In this document: positions 26,406 through 35,228 of the stretch, one piece after another
Numbering within the stretch: position 1 is the first letter of the stretch
Layout of the letters: each line of letters opens with the position of its first letter
DNA from: Mesohalobacter halotolerans
GTDB lineage: Bacteria > Bacteroidota > Bacteroidia > Flavobacteriales > Flavobacteriaceae
DNA: 64,000 bases
Assembly (NCBI RefSeq): GCF_006120725.1
Contig: NZ_SWMU01000005.1
Coordinates: 1 to 64,000, forward strand
Reading direction: 5' to 3'
The notes under the pieces: model-generated
What the model was told of the DNA's origin: nothing
The model's input: the letters and a program-made list of their open reading frames with translations, nothing else
The model's database searches: none
Translations under genes and position numbers: made by a program

Positions 26406-27578
26406 TTAACGTTCAAATACCATAGCTGAAGCACCACCACCACCATTACAAATAGCTGCTGCACCATACTTGGCATCATTTTGTTTTAAAATGTGCAATA
26501 AAGTTATAATAATTCTCACGCCCGAGCAACCCAACGGATGACCGAGTGAAACGGCACCACCATTAACGTTTACATTGGCATCAGAAAGGCCTAATAATTT
26601 CATATTGGCTAAGCCCACAACAGAAAAGGCTTCGTTAAATTCAAAATAATTAATGTCTTTTAAATCGAGTTTAGCTTTTTTGAGGGCTAGTGGTAAAGCT
26701 TTAGCTGGTGCAGTTGTAAAATGCTCAGGTTTTTGTGCAGCATCGGCATAACTTCTTATCGTCGCGAGTGACTTTAAATTGAGATCGTCTGCTTTTTCTC
26801 TACTCATTAAAACTACAGCACCGGCACCATCATTGATAGTTGAAGAGTTGGCCGCAGTGGCAGTGCCATCTTTACTAAAAGCCGGTCTTAACTTATTGAC
26901 CTTGTCAAATTTGATATTTTTAAATTCTTCGTCTTCACTAACTACAATGGGTTCGCCTCGGCGTTGTGGGACTTCTACAGGAACAACTTCTTCATCAAAT
27001 TTTCCAGATTCCCATGCTTGGGCTGAACGCTTATACGATTGAATGGCAAAAGCATCTTGGTCTTCTCGAGAAAAATTGTGATCTGCGGCACACAAATCTG
27101 CGCATGTTCCCATGGCTTGATTGTCATAAGCGTCAGACAATCCATCTCTCTGCATACCGTCAACTATTTTGGTAGGGCCAAATTTATGACCATTTCTTAA
27201 ATGCAGGTAATGCGGAATCTGGCTCATGCTTTCCATGCCGCCTGCCACTATAATGTCAGTATCTCCGAGTGCAATACTTTGAGCCGCTTGCATCACAGAT
27301 TTCATGCCACTGGCACAAACTTTATTGACGGTCGTGCAGGGCACTGTGTCTGGAATTCCGGCTCCAAGAGCAGCTTGACGTGCAGGAGCCTGACCATTGT
27401 TGGCTTGAACCACATTACCCATTAAGACCTCCTGTACGAGTTTTGCATCTAAATTTACTTTATCTAAAGCGCCTTTGATGGCTGCTGAACCTAATTGAGT
27501 TGCTGGAACTGTAGATAAACTTCCAAGAAAACTCCCAATAGGAGTCCTAGCTGCACTAACGATAACAACTTCTTTCAT
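26406..27578 (-). CDS. Acetyl-CoA C-acyltransferase (thiolase)
   Basis: The 390-aa thiolase-fold enzyme condenses two acetyl-CoA to acetoacetyl-CoA or runs the reverse thiolytic step. The nucleophile Cys is in TTVNKVCASGMKSVMQAAQSI. The conserved NEAF motif is in YFEFNEAFSVVGLANMKLL, the His in NVNGGAVSLGHPLGCSGVRI, and the second Cys in AAICNGGGGASAMVFER. It is closer to biosynthetic acetyl-CoA acetyltransferases (length about 390) than to long FadA proteins. No other beta-oxidation gene is adjacent, so its pathway is not settled. The start MKEVVIVSAARTPIGSF is standard. Confidence 0.94.
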   Translation of the reverse strand: MKEVVIVSAARTPIGSFLGSLSTVPATQLGSAAIKGALDKVNLDAKLVQEVLMGNVVQANNGQAPARQAALGAGIPDTVPCTTVNKVCASGMKSVMQAAQSIALGDTDIIVAGGMESMSQIPHYLHLRNGHKFGPTKIVDGMQRDGLSDAYDNQAMGTCADLCAADHNFSREDQDAFAIQSYKRSAQAWESGKFDEEVVPVEVPQRRGEPIVVSEDEEFKNIKFDKVNKLRPAFSKDGTATAANSSTINDGAGAVVLMSREKADDLNLKSLATIRSYADAAQKPEHFTTAPAKALPLALKKAKLDLKDINYFEFNEAFSVVGLANMKLLGLSDANVNVNGGAVSLGHPLGCSGVRIIITLLHILKQNDAKYGAAAICNGGGGASAMVFER

Positions 27579-27697
27579 TTTAAAACTTTTTATAAAAATT
27601 CAATAGTTGTAAAATTAAATAAAATATAATTATTGAACTCATATATGGGCTGAGATTAAGGATTTTTTAAAGTTTAAGAGTAAAAATTTTCAATTGC

Positions 27698-28267
27698 TTA
27701 ATTGAGATAATCAATAAATTTTTGCAGCGCCAGACCTCGATGACTGATTTTGTTTTTAGTTTTAGGCTGTAAGTCGGCGAAAGTTTGTGTATAACCTTGG
27801 GGTTTAAAAATGGGATCGTAACCAAAACCGGCACTGCCACTGGCTGTTTTGGTGATTTTGCCTTTACATAGGCCTGTAAACAATATATTGTCATTTTTAG
27901 TTTTTAAGGCGATGACGGTTTTAAAATAGGCACTACGGTCTTCGACATTTAGGAGGTTTTTCAAAAGCTTTTGAATATTGGCTTGAGCATCTTTTTGTTG
28001 ACCAGCATAACGGGCAGAGTAGACACCAGGCTCGCCATTAAGTTGGTTGACAAATAAACCGGTATCGTCTGCAAAGCATGGTAGATTATAGTTTTTAAAC
28101 ACATATTCAGCTTTGAGTTGAGCGTTGCCTTCTATGGTGTTGGCAGTTTCTGCTATGTCTTCGTGACAGTTAATGTCGTTTAGTGAAAGTAGCTCGATAG
28201 ATTGAGGTAATATGGCTTGAACTTCATTAAATTTGTTTTGATTATGGGTAGCAAAGACCAGTTGCAT
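27698..28267 (-). CDS. rdgB: Non-canonical purine NTP pyrophosphatase (RdgB/HAM1)
   Basis: The 189-aa house-cleaning enzyme hydrolyses dITP, ITP and XTP to monophosphates so that deaminated purines stay out of DNA and RNA. The N-terminal LVFATHNQNKFNEVQAIL, the catalytic FADDTGLFVNQLNGEPGVYSARYAG, and GSAGFGYDPIF with SHRGLALQKF at the end are family hallmarks. Length is normal. It begins 2 bp after the stop of the acyl-CoA-binding-like gene and is the last gene of the rsfS-ftsH-LUD-cdsA-psd run. Confidence 0.96.
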   Translation of the reverse strand: MQLVFATHNQNKFNEVQAILPQSIELLSLNDINCHEDIAETANTIEGNAQLKAEYVFKNYNLPCFADDTGLFVNQLNGEPGVYSARYAGQQKDAQANIQKLLKNLLNVEDRSAYFKTVIALKTKNDNILFTGLCKGKITKTASGSAGFGYDPIFKPQGYTQTFADLQPKTKNKISHRGLALQKFIDYLN

Positions 28268-28269
28268 AG

Positions 28270-28575
28270 TTATGCTTTTAAGAAATCATCACCGAGATAC
28301 TTTACGGCAAGCTTGACGTATTTAATTTTTGCTTGTTTAACAGAAAGATGTCTTACTTGAAATAAGGCATTCATTTTAAAGGCACTTACCAATTGTGCAC
28401 CATTGTGTGGATGATGTTTGAGTTCTATATTAAATTCTTTAGTCGCATGCTTGTAATAGGCATAAAAGTAAAGCAATGTATCTTGTTTAAATCTATGCTG
28501 AGTTTCACTCACCGCCTTGTATGCCTTGTGAAAGGCAAGTTCTACTTCTTTTCCTTTTAACTTACTCAAATCCAT
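28270..28575 (-). CDS. Acyl-CoA-binding-protein-like small protein
   Basis: The 101-aa soluble helical protein has the ACBP order of motifs: ELAFHKAYKAVSE, then LLYFYAYYKHATKEF (compare the family LxLYxxYKQAT), then LVSAFKMNALFQV (compare KWxAW), then SVKQAKIKYVKLAVKYL (compare AxxxYIxxV). It is therefore most likely a diverged member that binds medium/long-chain acyl-CoA. The gene lies 1 bp after psd and 2 bp before rdgB, next to two phospholipid-synthesis genes, which fits a role in supplying or buffering acyl-CoA. The family call is from pattern memory and should be tested with a profile search. Confidence 0.7.
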   Translation of the reverse strand: MDLSKLKGKEVELAFHKAYKAVSETQHRFKQDTLLYFYAYYKHATKEFNIELKHHPHNGAQLVSAFKMNALFQVRHLSVKQAKIKYVKLAVKYLGDDFLKA

Positions 28576-28576
28576 A

Positions 28577-29230
28577 TTAATTGATTGAGGCGATTGGCGT
28601 TAAACCCCCTTTGACTGTTTGATTAATTTCAACTTCAATTGTTGATGTTAGAGGCAAAAAGAGATCAACTCGGGATCCAAATTTTATAAAACCAGAGTCT
28701 TCACATTGAATGGCTTTACCACCGGTTTTGGCATAGTTTACGATTCTTCTGGCAACAGCACCTGCAATTTGGCGATAGGCGATATCACCAAATTTTTCTG
28801 TTTTTAGTGCCACAGTCGTTCTTTCATTTTCGGTACTAGATTTCGGATGCCAAGCGACCAAATATTTTCCTTTGTGGTATTTGCTATAATAAATTTCGCC
28901 AGTCAATGGATACCTTGTCACATGGACGTTGAGTGGTGACATAAAAATAGAAACTTGAATACATTTAGCATTTAAGATTTCATCTTCAAATACTTCCTCT
29001 ATCACCACCACTTTGCCATCGACCGGGGCAAAAGCTTTGTTGCTTTTACGGTCAAAATTCCGTTTAGGATTTCTAAAAAATTGAGCAATTAATATGAAAA
29101 TGATAAGCGTAACACCAAAAATAATGTATTGTAAAACATTGATTTTGATAAAGTTAACGCTGAGTAAATTAATGGCTATAATTGAGATTAAAGCGATGAC
29201 TAAAATTTGTTGACCTTCTCTATGAAACAT
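28577..29230 (-). CDS. psd: Phosphatidylserine decarboxylase family protein
   Basis: The 217-aa protein makes phosphatidylethanolamine from phosphatidylserine. An N-terminal membrane anchor (residues about 10-50, two hydrophobic helices) is followed by NRKSNKAFAPVDGKVVVIEE, the SPLNVHVTRYPLTGEI region, and the C-terminal self-cleavage site in IKFGSRVDLFLP. There the chain is cut between Gly and Ser and the Ser becomes the pyruvoyl cofactor. It is the short (PSD-A/archaeal-like) class. The ATG lies inside the end of cdsA (11-nt overlap), linking phospholipid steps in one transcript. Confidence 0.93.
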   Translation of the reverse strand: MFHREGQQILVIALISIIAINLLSVNFIKINVLQYIIFGVTLIIFILIAQFFRNPKRNFDRKSNKAFAPVDGKVVVIEEVFEDEILNAKCIQVSIFMSPLNVHVTRYPLTGEIYYSKYHKGKYLVAWHPKSSTENERTTVALKTEKFGDIAYRQIAGAVARRIVNYAKTGGKAIQCEDSGFIKFGSRVDLFLPLTSTIEVEINQTVKGGLTPIASIN

Positions 29231-30023
29231 GATTAATTACAAATAAAAAACCAAATACAAATGTACTTGAAAAAATGATACTATCCATACGATCAAAAAC
29301 ACCGCCGTGACCAGGCATGATTTTTCCACTGTCTTTTACCAAGGCTTTTCGTTTAAATTTCGACTGTACTAAATCGCCTAAATTCCCAAAGACAGAAACT
29401 AATATGCCAACGACAACCCAGTTGTAAAAGCTTAGGGTTTGATTAAAATAACTTATCAAAATACCGCCAATGATTGTAAATGTAAAACCTGCCAAAAATC
29501 CCTCAACTGTTTTTTTGGGAGATATTTTTGCAAATAATTTTTGTTTTCCAAAGTGTTTACCAATTAAAAATGCGAATGAGTCATTTATCCACATTAATAT
29601 AAAAACATATAGTAAAATATAAGTATTGTAGTCAGGATACAACTTTGGTATAAGGGTCAAAAACACCATTGAAGGTACAATATACATTAAAGTAATCAAA
29701 TGTTTTTTCTGTCTAAACGCATTTCTTCCCTTAAGCGAAAATAAATCTCTAAGGAGTAACAATTTCACAAATAAACAGGCGATGATAAACAAAAAAGTAA
29801 TTTCATCATTAACATTAAAATAATTAAAAAAAATCAAGGCTATTGGAAAGACAAAATATGAAACATAATTTTTAAAATTGAGTAAATTTTGAAGCTCAAA
29901 AAGACAAATCAATCCAAAAATTATAAATAAAATATTTGTAGCTAATTTACCAGACCATAAAGCTAAAATGATAGCAGCGGCATAAATAACCCCGGATACA
30001 ATTCTGGTAAAAAGTTCATTCAT
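29220..30023 (-). CDS. cdsA: Phosphatidate cytidylyltransferase
   Basis: The 267-aa integral membrane enzyme makes CDP-diacylglycerol from phosphatidate and CTP. It has about seven or eight hydrophobic segments and the signature near the C-terminus: KRKALVKDSGKIMPGHGGVFDRMDSIIFSS. Earlier, INDSFAFLIGKHFGKQKLFAKISPKKTVEGFLAGF is the second conserved block. It precedes psd with an 11-nt overlap and follows the LUD gene by 4 bp. Confidence 0.96.
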   Translation of the reverse strand: MNELFTRIVSGVIYAAAIILALWSGKLATNILFIIFGLICLFELQNLLNFKNYVSYFVFPIALIFFNYFNVNDEITFLFIIACLFVKLLLLRDLFSLKGRNAFRQKKHLITLMYIVPSMVFLTLIPKLYPDYNTYILLYVFILMWINDSFAFLIGKHFGKQKLFAKISPKKTVEGFLAGFTFTIIGGILISYFNQTLSFYNWVVVGILVSVFGNLGDLVQSKFKRKALVKDSGKIMPGHGGVFDRMDSIIFSSTFVFGFLFVINHVS

Positions 30024-30027
30024 TAAG

Positions 30028-30630
30028 TTACAAATCTTCTAAGAGCAACAAATATAAGTTTTTTTGTGTGCTCCCGTAACTTAAGAAGTCAGAATCGGTT
30101 TTTTCTTCAAATGTTTTTAAAGTTGTGATGCTTGCCGGAATTCCAGACAGGTGTTTTTTCTTAATCGATTGAAGCCCTTCACCAAGACTTTCCAAAAGTT
30201 GGCTTGTGGTAGCATATACAATAAAATTATGGGGTAAATAGACAAGCTTACCTTCTCCAATTTGTTTAGCACAAACCATTATTGCTCCGGTATTAGCTAT
30301 CAAATATTCACAATTGCTTACTAAGATTTCCGCATTTTTCTCAGAAGTAAATTCAAGGTCAAGATCTTTTAAGTAGGTTTGATCTTGATCAATTTGATGA
30401 GAGTAAACCGATTGGGCTAGCCAATCATTTTCTTTTAAAATGGCATTAAAGTTATCCAGTAGTTCTGACTTGTTTTCACAATAGATAAATTTTCCGCCAT
30501 TTTTTTTAAAGTTAATCATGAATAGTTCGTCTATAGGTGGTTTTGTGTTAGGCATAAACTTATTATTATCAGCTTCTTTGTCGGCTGATGCTTTTGGTTT
30601 AAGCCCTAATAGACGTTTTAAAAAGTTCAT
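30028..30630 (-). CDS. LUD domain (LutC/YkgG-like) protein
   Basis: This is a 200-aa protein with a LUD-type fold: FKKNGGKFIYCENKSELLDNFNAIL, then ILVSNCEYLIANTGAIMVCAKQIGEGKLVYLPHNFIVYATTSQLLESL, and a final STQKNLYLLLLEDL. LutC members belong to the LutABC lactate oxidation complex, but lutA and lutB are not here. A short Lys-rich N-terminus precedes the domain (MNFLKRLLGLKPKASADKEAD). In this setting, between ftsH and cdsA, its job is unknown; the stand-alone LUD gene beside ftsH recurs in Flavobacteria to my knowledge. Role not assigned. Confidence 0.8.
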   Translation of the reverse strand: MNFLKRLLGLKPKASADKEADNNKFMPNTKPPIDELFMINFKKNGGKFIYCENKSELLDNFNAILKENDWLAQSVYSHQIDQDQTYLKDLDLEFTSEKNAEILVSNCEYLIANTGAIMVCAKQIGEGKLVYLPHNFIVYATTSQLLESLGEGLQSIKKKHLSGIPASITTLKTFEEKTDSDFLSYGSTQKNLYLLLLEDL

Positions 30631-30646
30631 AAATCTTTTACTTCAA

Positions 30647-32794
30647 TCAATTCTTTTTGGGTATTTCTTTGTCTTTTGGTTTATCAGAATTATCATCAGA
30701 CTTTACAACAGAATTTTCATCGGTATTTGCAGATGATTTTTTGGGGTCCGAATTATTTTCTGAATGATTGTCTAAAGATTTTTTATTTTCAGATTTATCT
30801 TGACCGTTTTGTTTATGCTTTGGCGTTATCATTTCAGGTTTTTTGAAAGGTCTTTTGCCAAAAATATCTTCCATATCGTCCTTGAAAATTACTTCTTTTT
30901 CAAAGAGTAAATTGGCCAATTTTTCTAATTTATCTTTATTTTTTTGAAGGATATATAAGGCTCTCTGGTATTGTTTTTCAATCATTTTAGAGATTTCCTT
31001 ATCAATAATTTCAGAGGTTTTTTCACTGTATGGTTTTGTAAAATTATAGTCGGCCTGACCAGAAGAATCGTAATAAGTTAAATTTCCAACTTTATCGTTT
31101 AGGCCATAAATAGTCACCATTGCTTTAGCTTGTTTGGTCACTTTTTCCAGGTCGCTTAAAGCACCAGTTGAAATTTTGTTAAAAATGATTTTTTCAGCTG
31201 CACGACCACCCATGGCTGCACACATCTCGTCTAGCATTTGTTCGGTTCTTACGATTAGTCTTTCTTCAGGTAAGTACCAAGCAGCACCAAGCGACTGCCC
31301 TCTTGGGACAATAGTCACCTTAACAAGGGGCGCGGCATGTTCAAGTAGCCAACTCACAGTAGCATGACCCGCCTCGTGGTAGGCAATAGCTTTCTTTTCT
31401 TCGAGGGTCATGATTTTATTTTTCTTTTCGAGCCCACCTATTATTCGGTCTACGGCATCTAGGAAGTCTTGTCGGGTAACTTGTTTATTTCCTTTTCTTG
31501 CAGCAATTAAAGCTGATTCATTACACACATTGGCTATATCGGCTCCGGAAAATCCTGGAGTTTGTTTCGCTAAAAATTCAGTATCTATGTCGCTACCTAT
31601 TTTCTTTAGCGGTCTTAAGTGAACTTCAAAAATTTCTTTTCGCTCTCTGATATCAGGTAAGTCTACATAAATTTGTCGGTCAAATCTTCCAGCTCTCATT
31701 AATGCTTTATCTAAAACATCGGCACGGTTGGTTGCAGCTAAAACAATGACATTAGCATTATTGCCAAAACCATCCATTTCTGTTAATAGCTGATTTAAAG
31801 TATTTTCACGTTCATCATTGGAACCCGAAAAGTTACTTTTTCCTCGAGATCGACCTATAGCGTCTATTTCATCTATAAAAATAATAGATGGGGATTTCTC
31901 TTTGGCTTGTTTAAATAAATCTCTTACACGAGAAGCACCAACACCGACAAACATTTCAACAAAATCAGAACCCGATAAGGAGAAAAATGGGACATTAGCT
32001 TCACCGGCGACTGCTCGTGCTAGTAAGGTTTTACCAGTTCCAGGAGGACCAACAAGTAAAGCCCCCTTAGGAATTTTACCACCGAGGTTGGTATATTTTT
32101 CAGGAAATTTCAAGAAATCTACAATTTCTTGAACTTCTTCTTTAGCGCCTTCAAGTCCAGCGACATCTTTAAATGAGGTTTTGATGTCTGTTTTTTCGTC
32201 AAATAATTTGGCTTTGGATTTACCAATATTAAAGATTTGCCCACCTGGACCACCACCAGCGCCACCACTCATTCTTCTCATAATAAAAATCCATATTCCT
32301 ATAATGAGTACAAAAGGGAGTAGAGTTATCAATATATCGCTAAACAGGGTATCTTCTTTATCGAAGTTGACTTCGGTTTCTAAGTTGTATTCATCTTTAA
32401 TGTCTTTGACATTTTTTTCAAAGAGTTGCAAGTCTCCGAATTCAAATTGATAATCCGGCGAATTGGCACCGGGAAAAACATTATCGTTGCTCTTACCTTT
32501 GTGTTCTGGTTGAGATTTTGCTTCATTAGAGAGATAAACTTCAGCTCTTCCGGCATTTTTTATAATGACCACTTTTTTAAAATCGCCATCTTTGAGGTAA
32601 CTCTCAAATTGTGCAATACTGATATCTTTAGCGCCACTTCCAAAACCATTTCCTACAAAAAATTGGAGTCCAAAAAATAGGACGACAATACCAATAATGA
32701 CATACAGATTGTATCCCGGTTTTTTAGGATTTGGTTTTTTCGAATTTTTTGGGGTCCTGTTCTTTGGGGGTGTATTTGATGTTTTATTAGCCAT
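30647..32794 (-). CDS. ftsH: ATP-dependent zinc metalloprotease FtsH
   Basis: This 715-aa membrane AAA+ protease degrades unassembled or damaged membrane proteins and some soluble regulators. Transmembrane helices lie near residues 31-47 and 153-171 around a periplasmic domain. The AAA module has Walker A GPPGTGKT at 249-256, Walker B IIFIDEID and the arginine finger region [10 protein letters not shown]. The zinc protease motif HEAGH is at 473-477. A C-terminal extension of about 60 residues is very rich in Asn, Asp, Ser and Lys and is probably disordered. It follows rsfS by 18 bp and starts the ftsH-LUD-cdsA-psd order. Confidence 0.98.
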   Translation of the reverse strand: MANKTSNTPPKNRTPKNSKKPNPKKPGYNLYVIIGIVVLFFGLQFFVGNGFGSGAKDISIAQFESYLKDGDFKKVVIIKNAGRAEVYLSNEAKSQPEHKGKSNDNVFPGANSPDYQFEFGDLQLFEKNVKDIKDEYNLETEVNFDKEDTLFSDILITLLPFVLIIGIWIFIMRRMSGGAGGGPGGQIFNIGKSKAKLFDEKTDIKTSFKDVAGLEGAKEEVQEIVDFLKFPEKYTNLGGKIPKGALLVGPPGTGKTLLARAVAGEANVPFFSLSGSDFVEMFVGVGASRVRDLFKQAKEKSPSIIFIDEIDAIGRSRGKSNFSGSNDERENTLNQLLTEMDGFGNNANVIVLAATNRADVLDKALMRAGRFDRQIYVDLPDIRERKEIFEVHLRPLKKIGSDIDTEFLAKQTPGFSGADIANVCNESALIAARKGNKQVTRQDFLDAVDRIIGGLEKKNKIMTLEEKKAIAYHEAGHATVSWLLEHAAPLVKVTIVPRGQSLGAAWYLPEERLIVRTEQMLDEMCAAMGGRAAEKIIFNKISTGALSDLEKVTKQAKAMVTIYGLNDKVGNLTYYDSSGQADYNFTKPYSEKTSEIIDKEISKMIEKQYQRALYILQKNKDKLEKLANLLFEKEVIFKDDMEDIFGKRPFKKPEMITPKHKQNGQDKSENKKSLDNHSENNSDPKKSSANTDENSVVKSDDNSDKPKDKEIPKKN

Positions 32795-32812
32795 CTACTT
32801 CTTCATCTAAAA

Positions 32813-33175
32813 TTAATAATTAGTCTCAATTTGGGTGATTTTTGCATCACCCCATAAACCTTCTAAATCGTAAAATTCTCTAGCTTGATGTTGAAAAACG
32901 TGAACGACAATATTAACGTAGTCCATCAAAACCCATTGAGAATTGCCATGACCTTCTATATGCCAGGGTTTGTCTTTCAGGTTTTTACTCACATGTTTTT
33001 GAACGGAATTAACTATGGCATCAACTTGTGTATTTGAACTACCTGTGCAAAGGACGAAATAATCACAAACATTATTGTCGATATCTCTCAAGTCTAATAA
33101 CTGTATATCATCACCTTTTACATTCTCAATTCCTTCAATAATTAATGTTATGAGCTGGTTATTGTCGTTTGTCAA
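32813..33175 (-). CDS. rsfS: Ribosomal silencing factor RsfS
   Basis: The 120-aa protein of the RsfS/YbeB/Iojap family binds ribosomal protein L14 and blocks subunit joining when nutrients run low. Motifs are DIQLLDLRDIDNNVCDYFVLCTGSSNTQVDAIVNSV, KPWHIEGHGNSQWVLMDYVNIVVHVF and REFYDLEGLWGDAK. Length is usual. It is first in a minus-strand run with ftsH, with a TATTTTTG box 25 nt upstream, and is divergent from birA. Confidence 0.96.
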   Translation of the reverse strand: MTNDNNQLITLIIEGIENVKGDDIQLLDLRDIDNNVCDYFVLCTGSSNTQVDAIVNSVQKHVSKNLKDKPWHIEGHGNSQWVLMDYVNIVVHVFQHQAREFYDLEGLWGDAKITQIETNY

Positions 33176-33200
33176 TGCTATATTTTAAATTTTGTTGATA

Positions 33201-33208
33201 CAAAAATA
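33201..33208 (-). promoter_or_regulatory. -7 promoter box for rsfS-ftsH
   Basis: The minus-strand sequence TATTTTTG matches TAnnTTTG and ends 25 nt before the rsfS ATG. Confidence 0.45.
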
Positions 33209-33278
33209 AGTTTTTTTAACGAAAATTGTCTTGACTTAACAAAACATTATTCAATGATGATTATGTAGCATTCTTGTT

Positions 33279-33286
33279 TAAATTTG
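33279..33286 (+). promoter_or_regulatory. -7 promoter box for birA
   Basis: TAAATTTG matches TAnnTTTG and lies 17 nt before the ATG at 33304. It lies downstream of the in-frame TTG at 33274, which argues against that upstream start. Confidence 0.5.
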
Positions 33287-33303
33287 CTCCTAAATCAATT
33301 TAT

Positions 33304-34032
33304 ATGAATATTGTCAAAGTTGATGCCACAACCTCTACAAATGCTTTAGCAAAGGTTTTAAATAAAGACAAAACAGAAAACGCTTTTTGTGTTTCTGCAG
33401 AATTTCAAACTGAAGGTCGTGGTCAGCTCAACAGCCAATGGCAAAGTTCAAGGTCTGAAAACCTTATGTTTACAGTCGTTTTTAACGACTTAGACCTTGA
33501 GATTGAAAATCAATTTGTTCTCAATGCTATGGTTTGCTTACGAATTTTAAAAGTATTGAAATCTAACAATATCCCAAATATAAGGTTTAAATGGCCTAAC
33601 GACATTTTGTCAGACCAGTTTAAAATTTGTGGCATTTTAATCGAAAACACCTTAAACAAAAATTTGATTAAATCCAGTTATGTTGGAGTCGGGTTAAATG
33701 TCAATCAAAGTTATTTTGAAAATTTGCCACAAGCCTCTTCATTAAAAAATATAATCCAAGAGTCTGTTGATCGTCATCAATTGCTTCAAGCCCTTATTGA
33801 AGAATTGGAAACTATTCCCGAGGCATTAAAAACATATTCACCACAACATATTATCAATACTTACAAGCAAAATTTATATAACTTTGAGAGGGATTCAATA
33901 TTTACACTAGCCAGTGGAGAGTCGCATACCGGTAAGATTACGGATGTTCAATTAGATGGTAAATTGTGTGTTGAATTCAAATCCCGAAAGCAATCTTACT
34001 TTAACCATAAAGAAATCAGCCAACAGTATTGA
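33304..34032 (+). CDS. birA: Biotin--[acetyl-CoA-carboxylase] ligase
   Basis: The 242-aa enzyme (from the ATG at 33304) activates biotin as biotinyl-AMP and attaches it to the biotin carboxyl carrier protein. It consists of the ligase core and a short C-terminal domain: VDATTSTNALAKVL, the biotin-binding SAEFQTEGRGQLNSQWQSSRSENLMFTVVF (compare GRGRxGRxW), FKWPNDIL, and KICGILIENTLNKNLIKSSYVGVGLNVNQ. There is no N-terminal helix-turn-helix, so it is not the DNA-binding BirA repressor type. It is monocistronic and divergent from rsfS. Confidence 0.94.
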   Translation: MNIVKVDATTSTNALAKVLNKDKTENAFCVSAEFQTEGRGQLNSQWQSSRSENLMFTVVFNDLDLEIENQFVLNAMVCLRILKVLKSNNIPNIRFKWPNDILSDQFKICGILIENTLNKNLIKSSYVGVGLNVNQSYFENLPQASSLKNIIQESVDRHQLLQALIEELETIPEALKTYSPQHIINTYKQNLYNFERDSIFTLASGESHTGKITDVQLDGKLCVEFKSRKQSYFNHKEISQQY

Positions 34033-34106
34033 TCATAACTTGAACATTTGTGTGGCTTTGAGTTTGAGGTGGGTGTTGAAAAATGAGTAGGGTATTCTAT
34101 TCAAAA

Positions 34107-34137
34107 GATTGCTTCGTCGTTCCTCCTCGCAATGACG
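34107..34137. repeat. Single half-site of the GC-rich dispersed palindromic repeat family
   Basis: GATTGCTTCGTC, then GTTCCT, then CCTCGCAATGACG lies in the 127-bp gap between birA and the SRPBCC gene. It is closely related to the right arm of the repeats between trpB and trpA (GACTGCTTCGTC ... CCTCGCAGTGACG). No left arm is present here, so this looks like a partial copy. The rest of the gap shows nothing else clear. Confidence 0.7.
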
Positions 34138-34159
34138 TATTTTGAGCTTTATTGTAAAT

Positions 34160-34558
34160 TTAAGCCATGATCTTATTGAAATTTTCAGATAAAGCATGAA
34201 TAAATTTGTTGATCGGCGATTTGATCATCATGGCCATCATGGCGTTAAATTCTCCTTCAAATTTCAATTGAAATGCAGTTTTATCGTCGCTTACGGCGTC
34301 AAAATGTGCCGTTAGGCTGAAAGGAAATTTGCCACCATCAGCCACTAAGACTATTCTACCAAATTCTTCTTTTTCCTTGAAGGCTAACTGAATAACCGGC
34401 ATACCTTTGAGTTGAAATAAAAAGCTATCTTCGGTTAAAACCTCAAATTTTTCTACACCATCAGGCATGATGTTAAGATAGTTGTCAGCTTTAGACAGGT
34501 AAGTAAAAAGTTCTTTTTGAGATTTATTGATGGTGATTTTTGGAGTTTCTAAATTCAT
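34160..34558 (-). CDS. SRPBCC/START-like small protein
   Basis: The 132-aa protein has the SRPBCC (polyketide cyclase/Bet v1-like) pattern: an N-terminal strand, then INKSQKELFTYLSKADNYLNIMPDGVEKFEV, then strands ending in the C-terminal helix NKFIHALSENFNKIMA. Such folds bind hydrophobic ligands, but no ligand is predictable. It follows pyrE by 14 bp on the same strand and is likely co-transcribed with it; a link to pyrimidine metabolism is not evident. Confidence 0.8.
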   Translation of the reverse strand: MNLETPKITINKSQKELFTYLSKADNYLNIMPDGVEKFEVLTEDSFLFQLKGMPVIQLAFKEKEEFGRIVLVADGGKFPFSLTAHFDAVSDDKTAFQLKFEGEFNAMMAMMIKSPINKFIHALSENFNKIMA

Positions 34559-34572
34559 AAGTTTGTTTAAGA

Positions 34573-35223
34573 TTAATTACTTGATTCCCATGCTTTGGGA
34601 TTCAAATGCCATGTTTTTAAGAGGTTAAGTTCATCCCGATTTAAGTATCTGGTATCAAATGCTTTTTGAATCAAATGCTCATAATTACTTAAAGTATTCA
34701 ATTGAATTTTAGCATCCTCAAAGTTTTTGACGGCTTCATCAAAGCCATATGAAAATATAGCAAGCAGTCCTTTGATATTGGCTTGAGCTTCATTTTTTAG
34801 GGCTTTTACAGCGTTTAAACTGCTTTGTCCTGTACTGATTAAATCTTCGATAACAACAACATTTTGATGGGGTTCGAGTTGGCCTTCAATTTGGTTTTGA
34901 CGTCCGTGAGACTTAGGTTGAGGTCGCACATACACAAATGGTAAGCTCAAAGCATCTGCGACTAAAGCCCCAATGCCAATAGCACCTGTGGCCACACCGG
35001 CTATGATATCGGGTTTGCCGTAAAGTTGTTCAACTTGTTTAGCCATTTCACCCTTGATGTAGTTACGAATTGGCGGATAGGACAAAACGATTCGGTTGTC
35101 ACAATAAATTGGAGACTTTATACCGCTAGACCATGTAAAGGGGTCTTGTGGTTTCAATTTTATTGCGTTTATTTGTAAAAGTAATTCTGCAGTTTCTTGG
35201 GCTGTATTGTCATCTAAAATCAT
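34573..35223 (-). CDS. pyrE: Orotate phosphoribosyltransferase
   Basis: The 216-aa enzyme forms orotidine 5'-phosphate from orotate and PRPP. The start MILDDNTAQETAELLLQINAIKLKPQDPFTWSSGIKSPIYCDNR fits the family. Then come VATGAIGIGALVADALSLPFVYVRPQPKSHGRQNQIEGQL and the PRPP loop VVVIEDLISTGQSSLNAV. Length is normal. The ATG is separated from the divergent NUDIX ATG by only 8 bp, and its TACATTTG box lies over the NUDIX start codon. The SRPBCC gene follows in the same operon. Confidence 0.96.
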   Translation of the reverse strand: MILDDNTAQETAELLLQINAIKLKPQDPFTWSSGIKSPIYCDNRIVLSYPPIRNYIKGEMAKQVEQLYGKPDIIAGVATGAIGIGALVADALSLPFVYVRPQPKSHGRQNQIEGQLEPHQNVVVIEDLISTGQSSLNAVKALKNEAQANIKGLLAIFSYGFDEAVKNFEDAKIQLNTLSNYEHLIQKAFDTRYLNRDELNLLKTWHLNPKAWESSN

Positions 35224-35228
35224 AAGTG

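Noticed and set aside
33274-33303. TTG start for birA adding ten residues
   Set aside because: The -7 box 33279-33286 lies downstream of it, and the ATG at 33304 gives the standard N-terminus.
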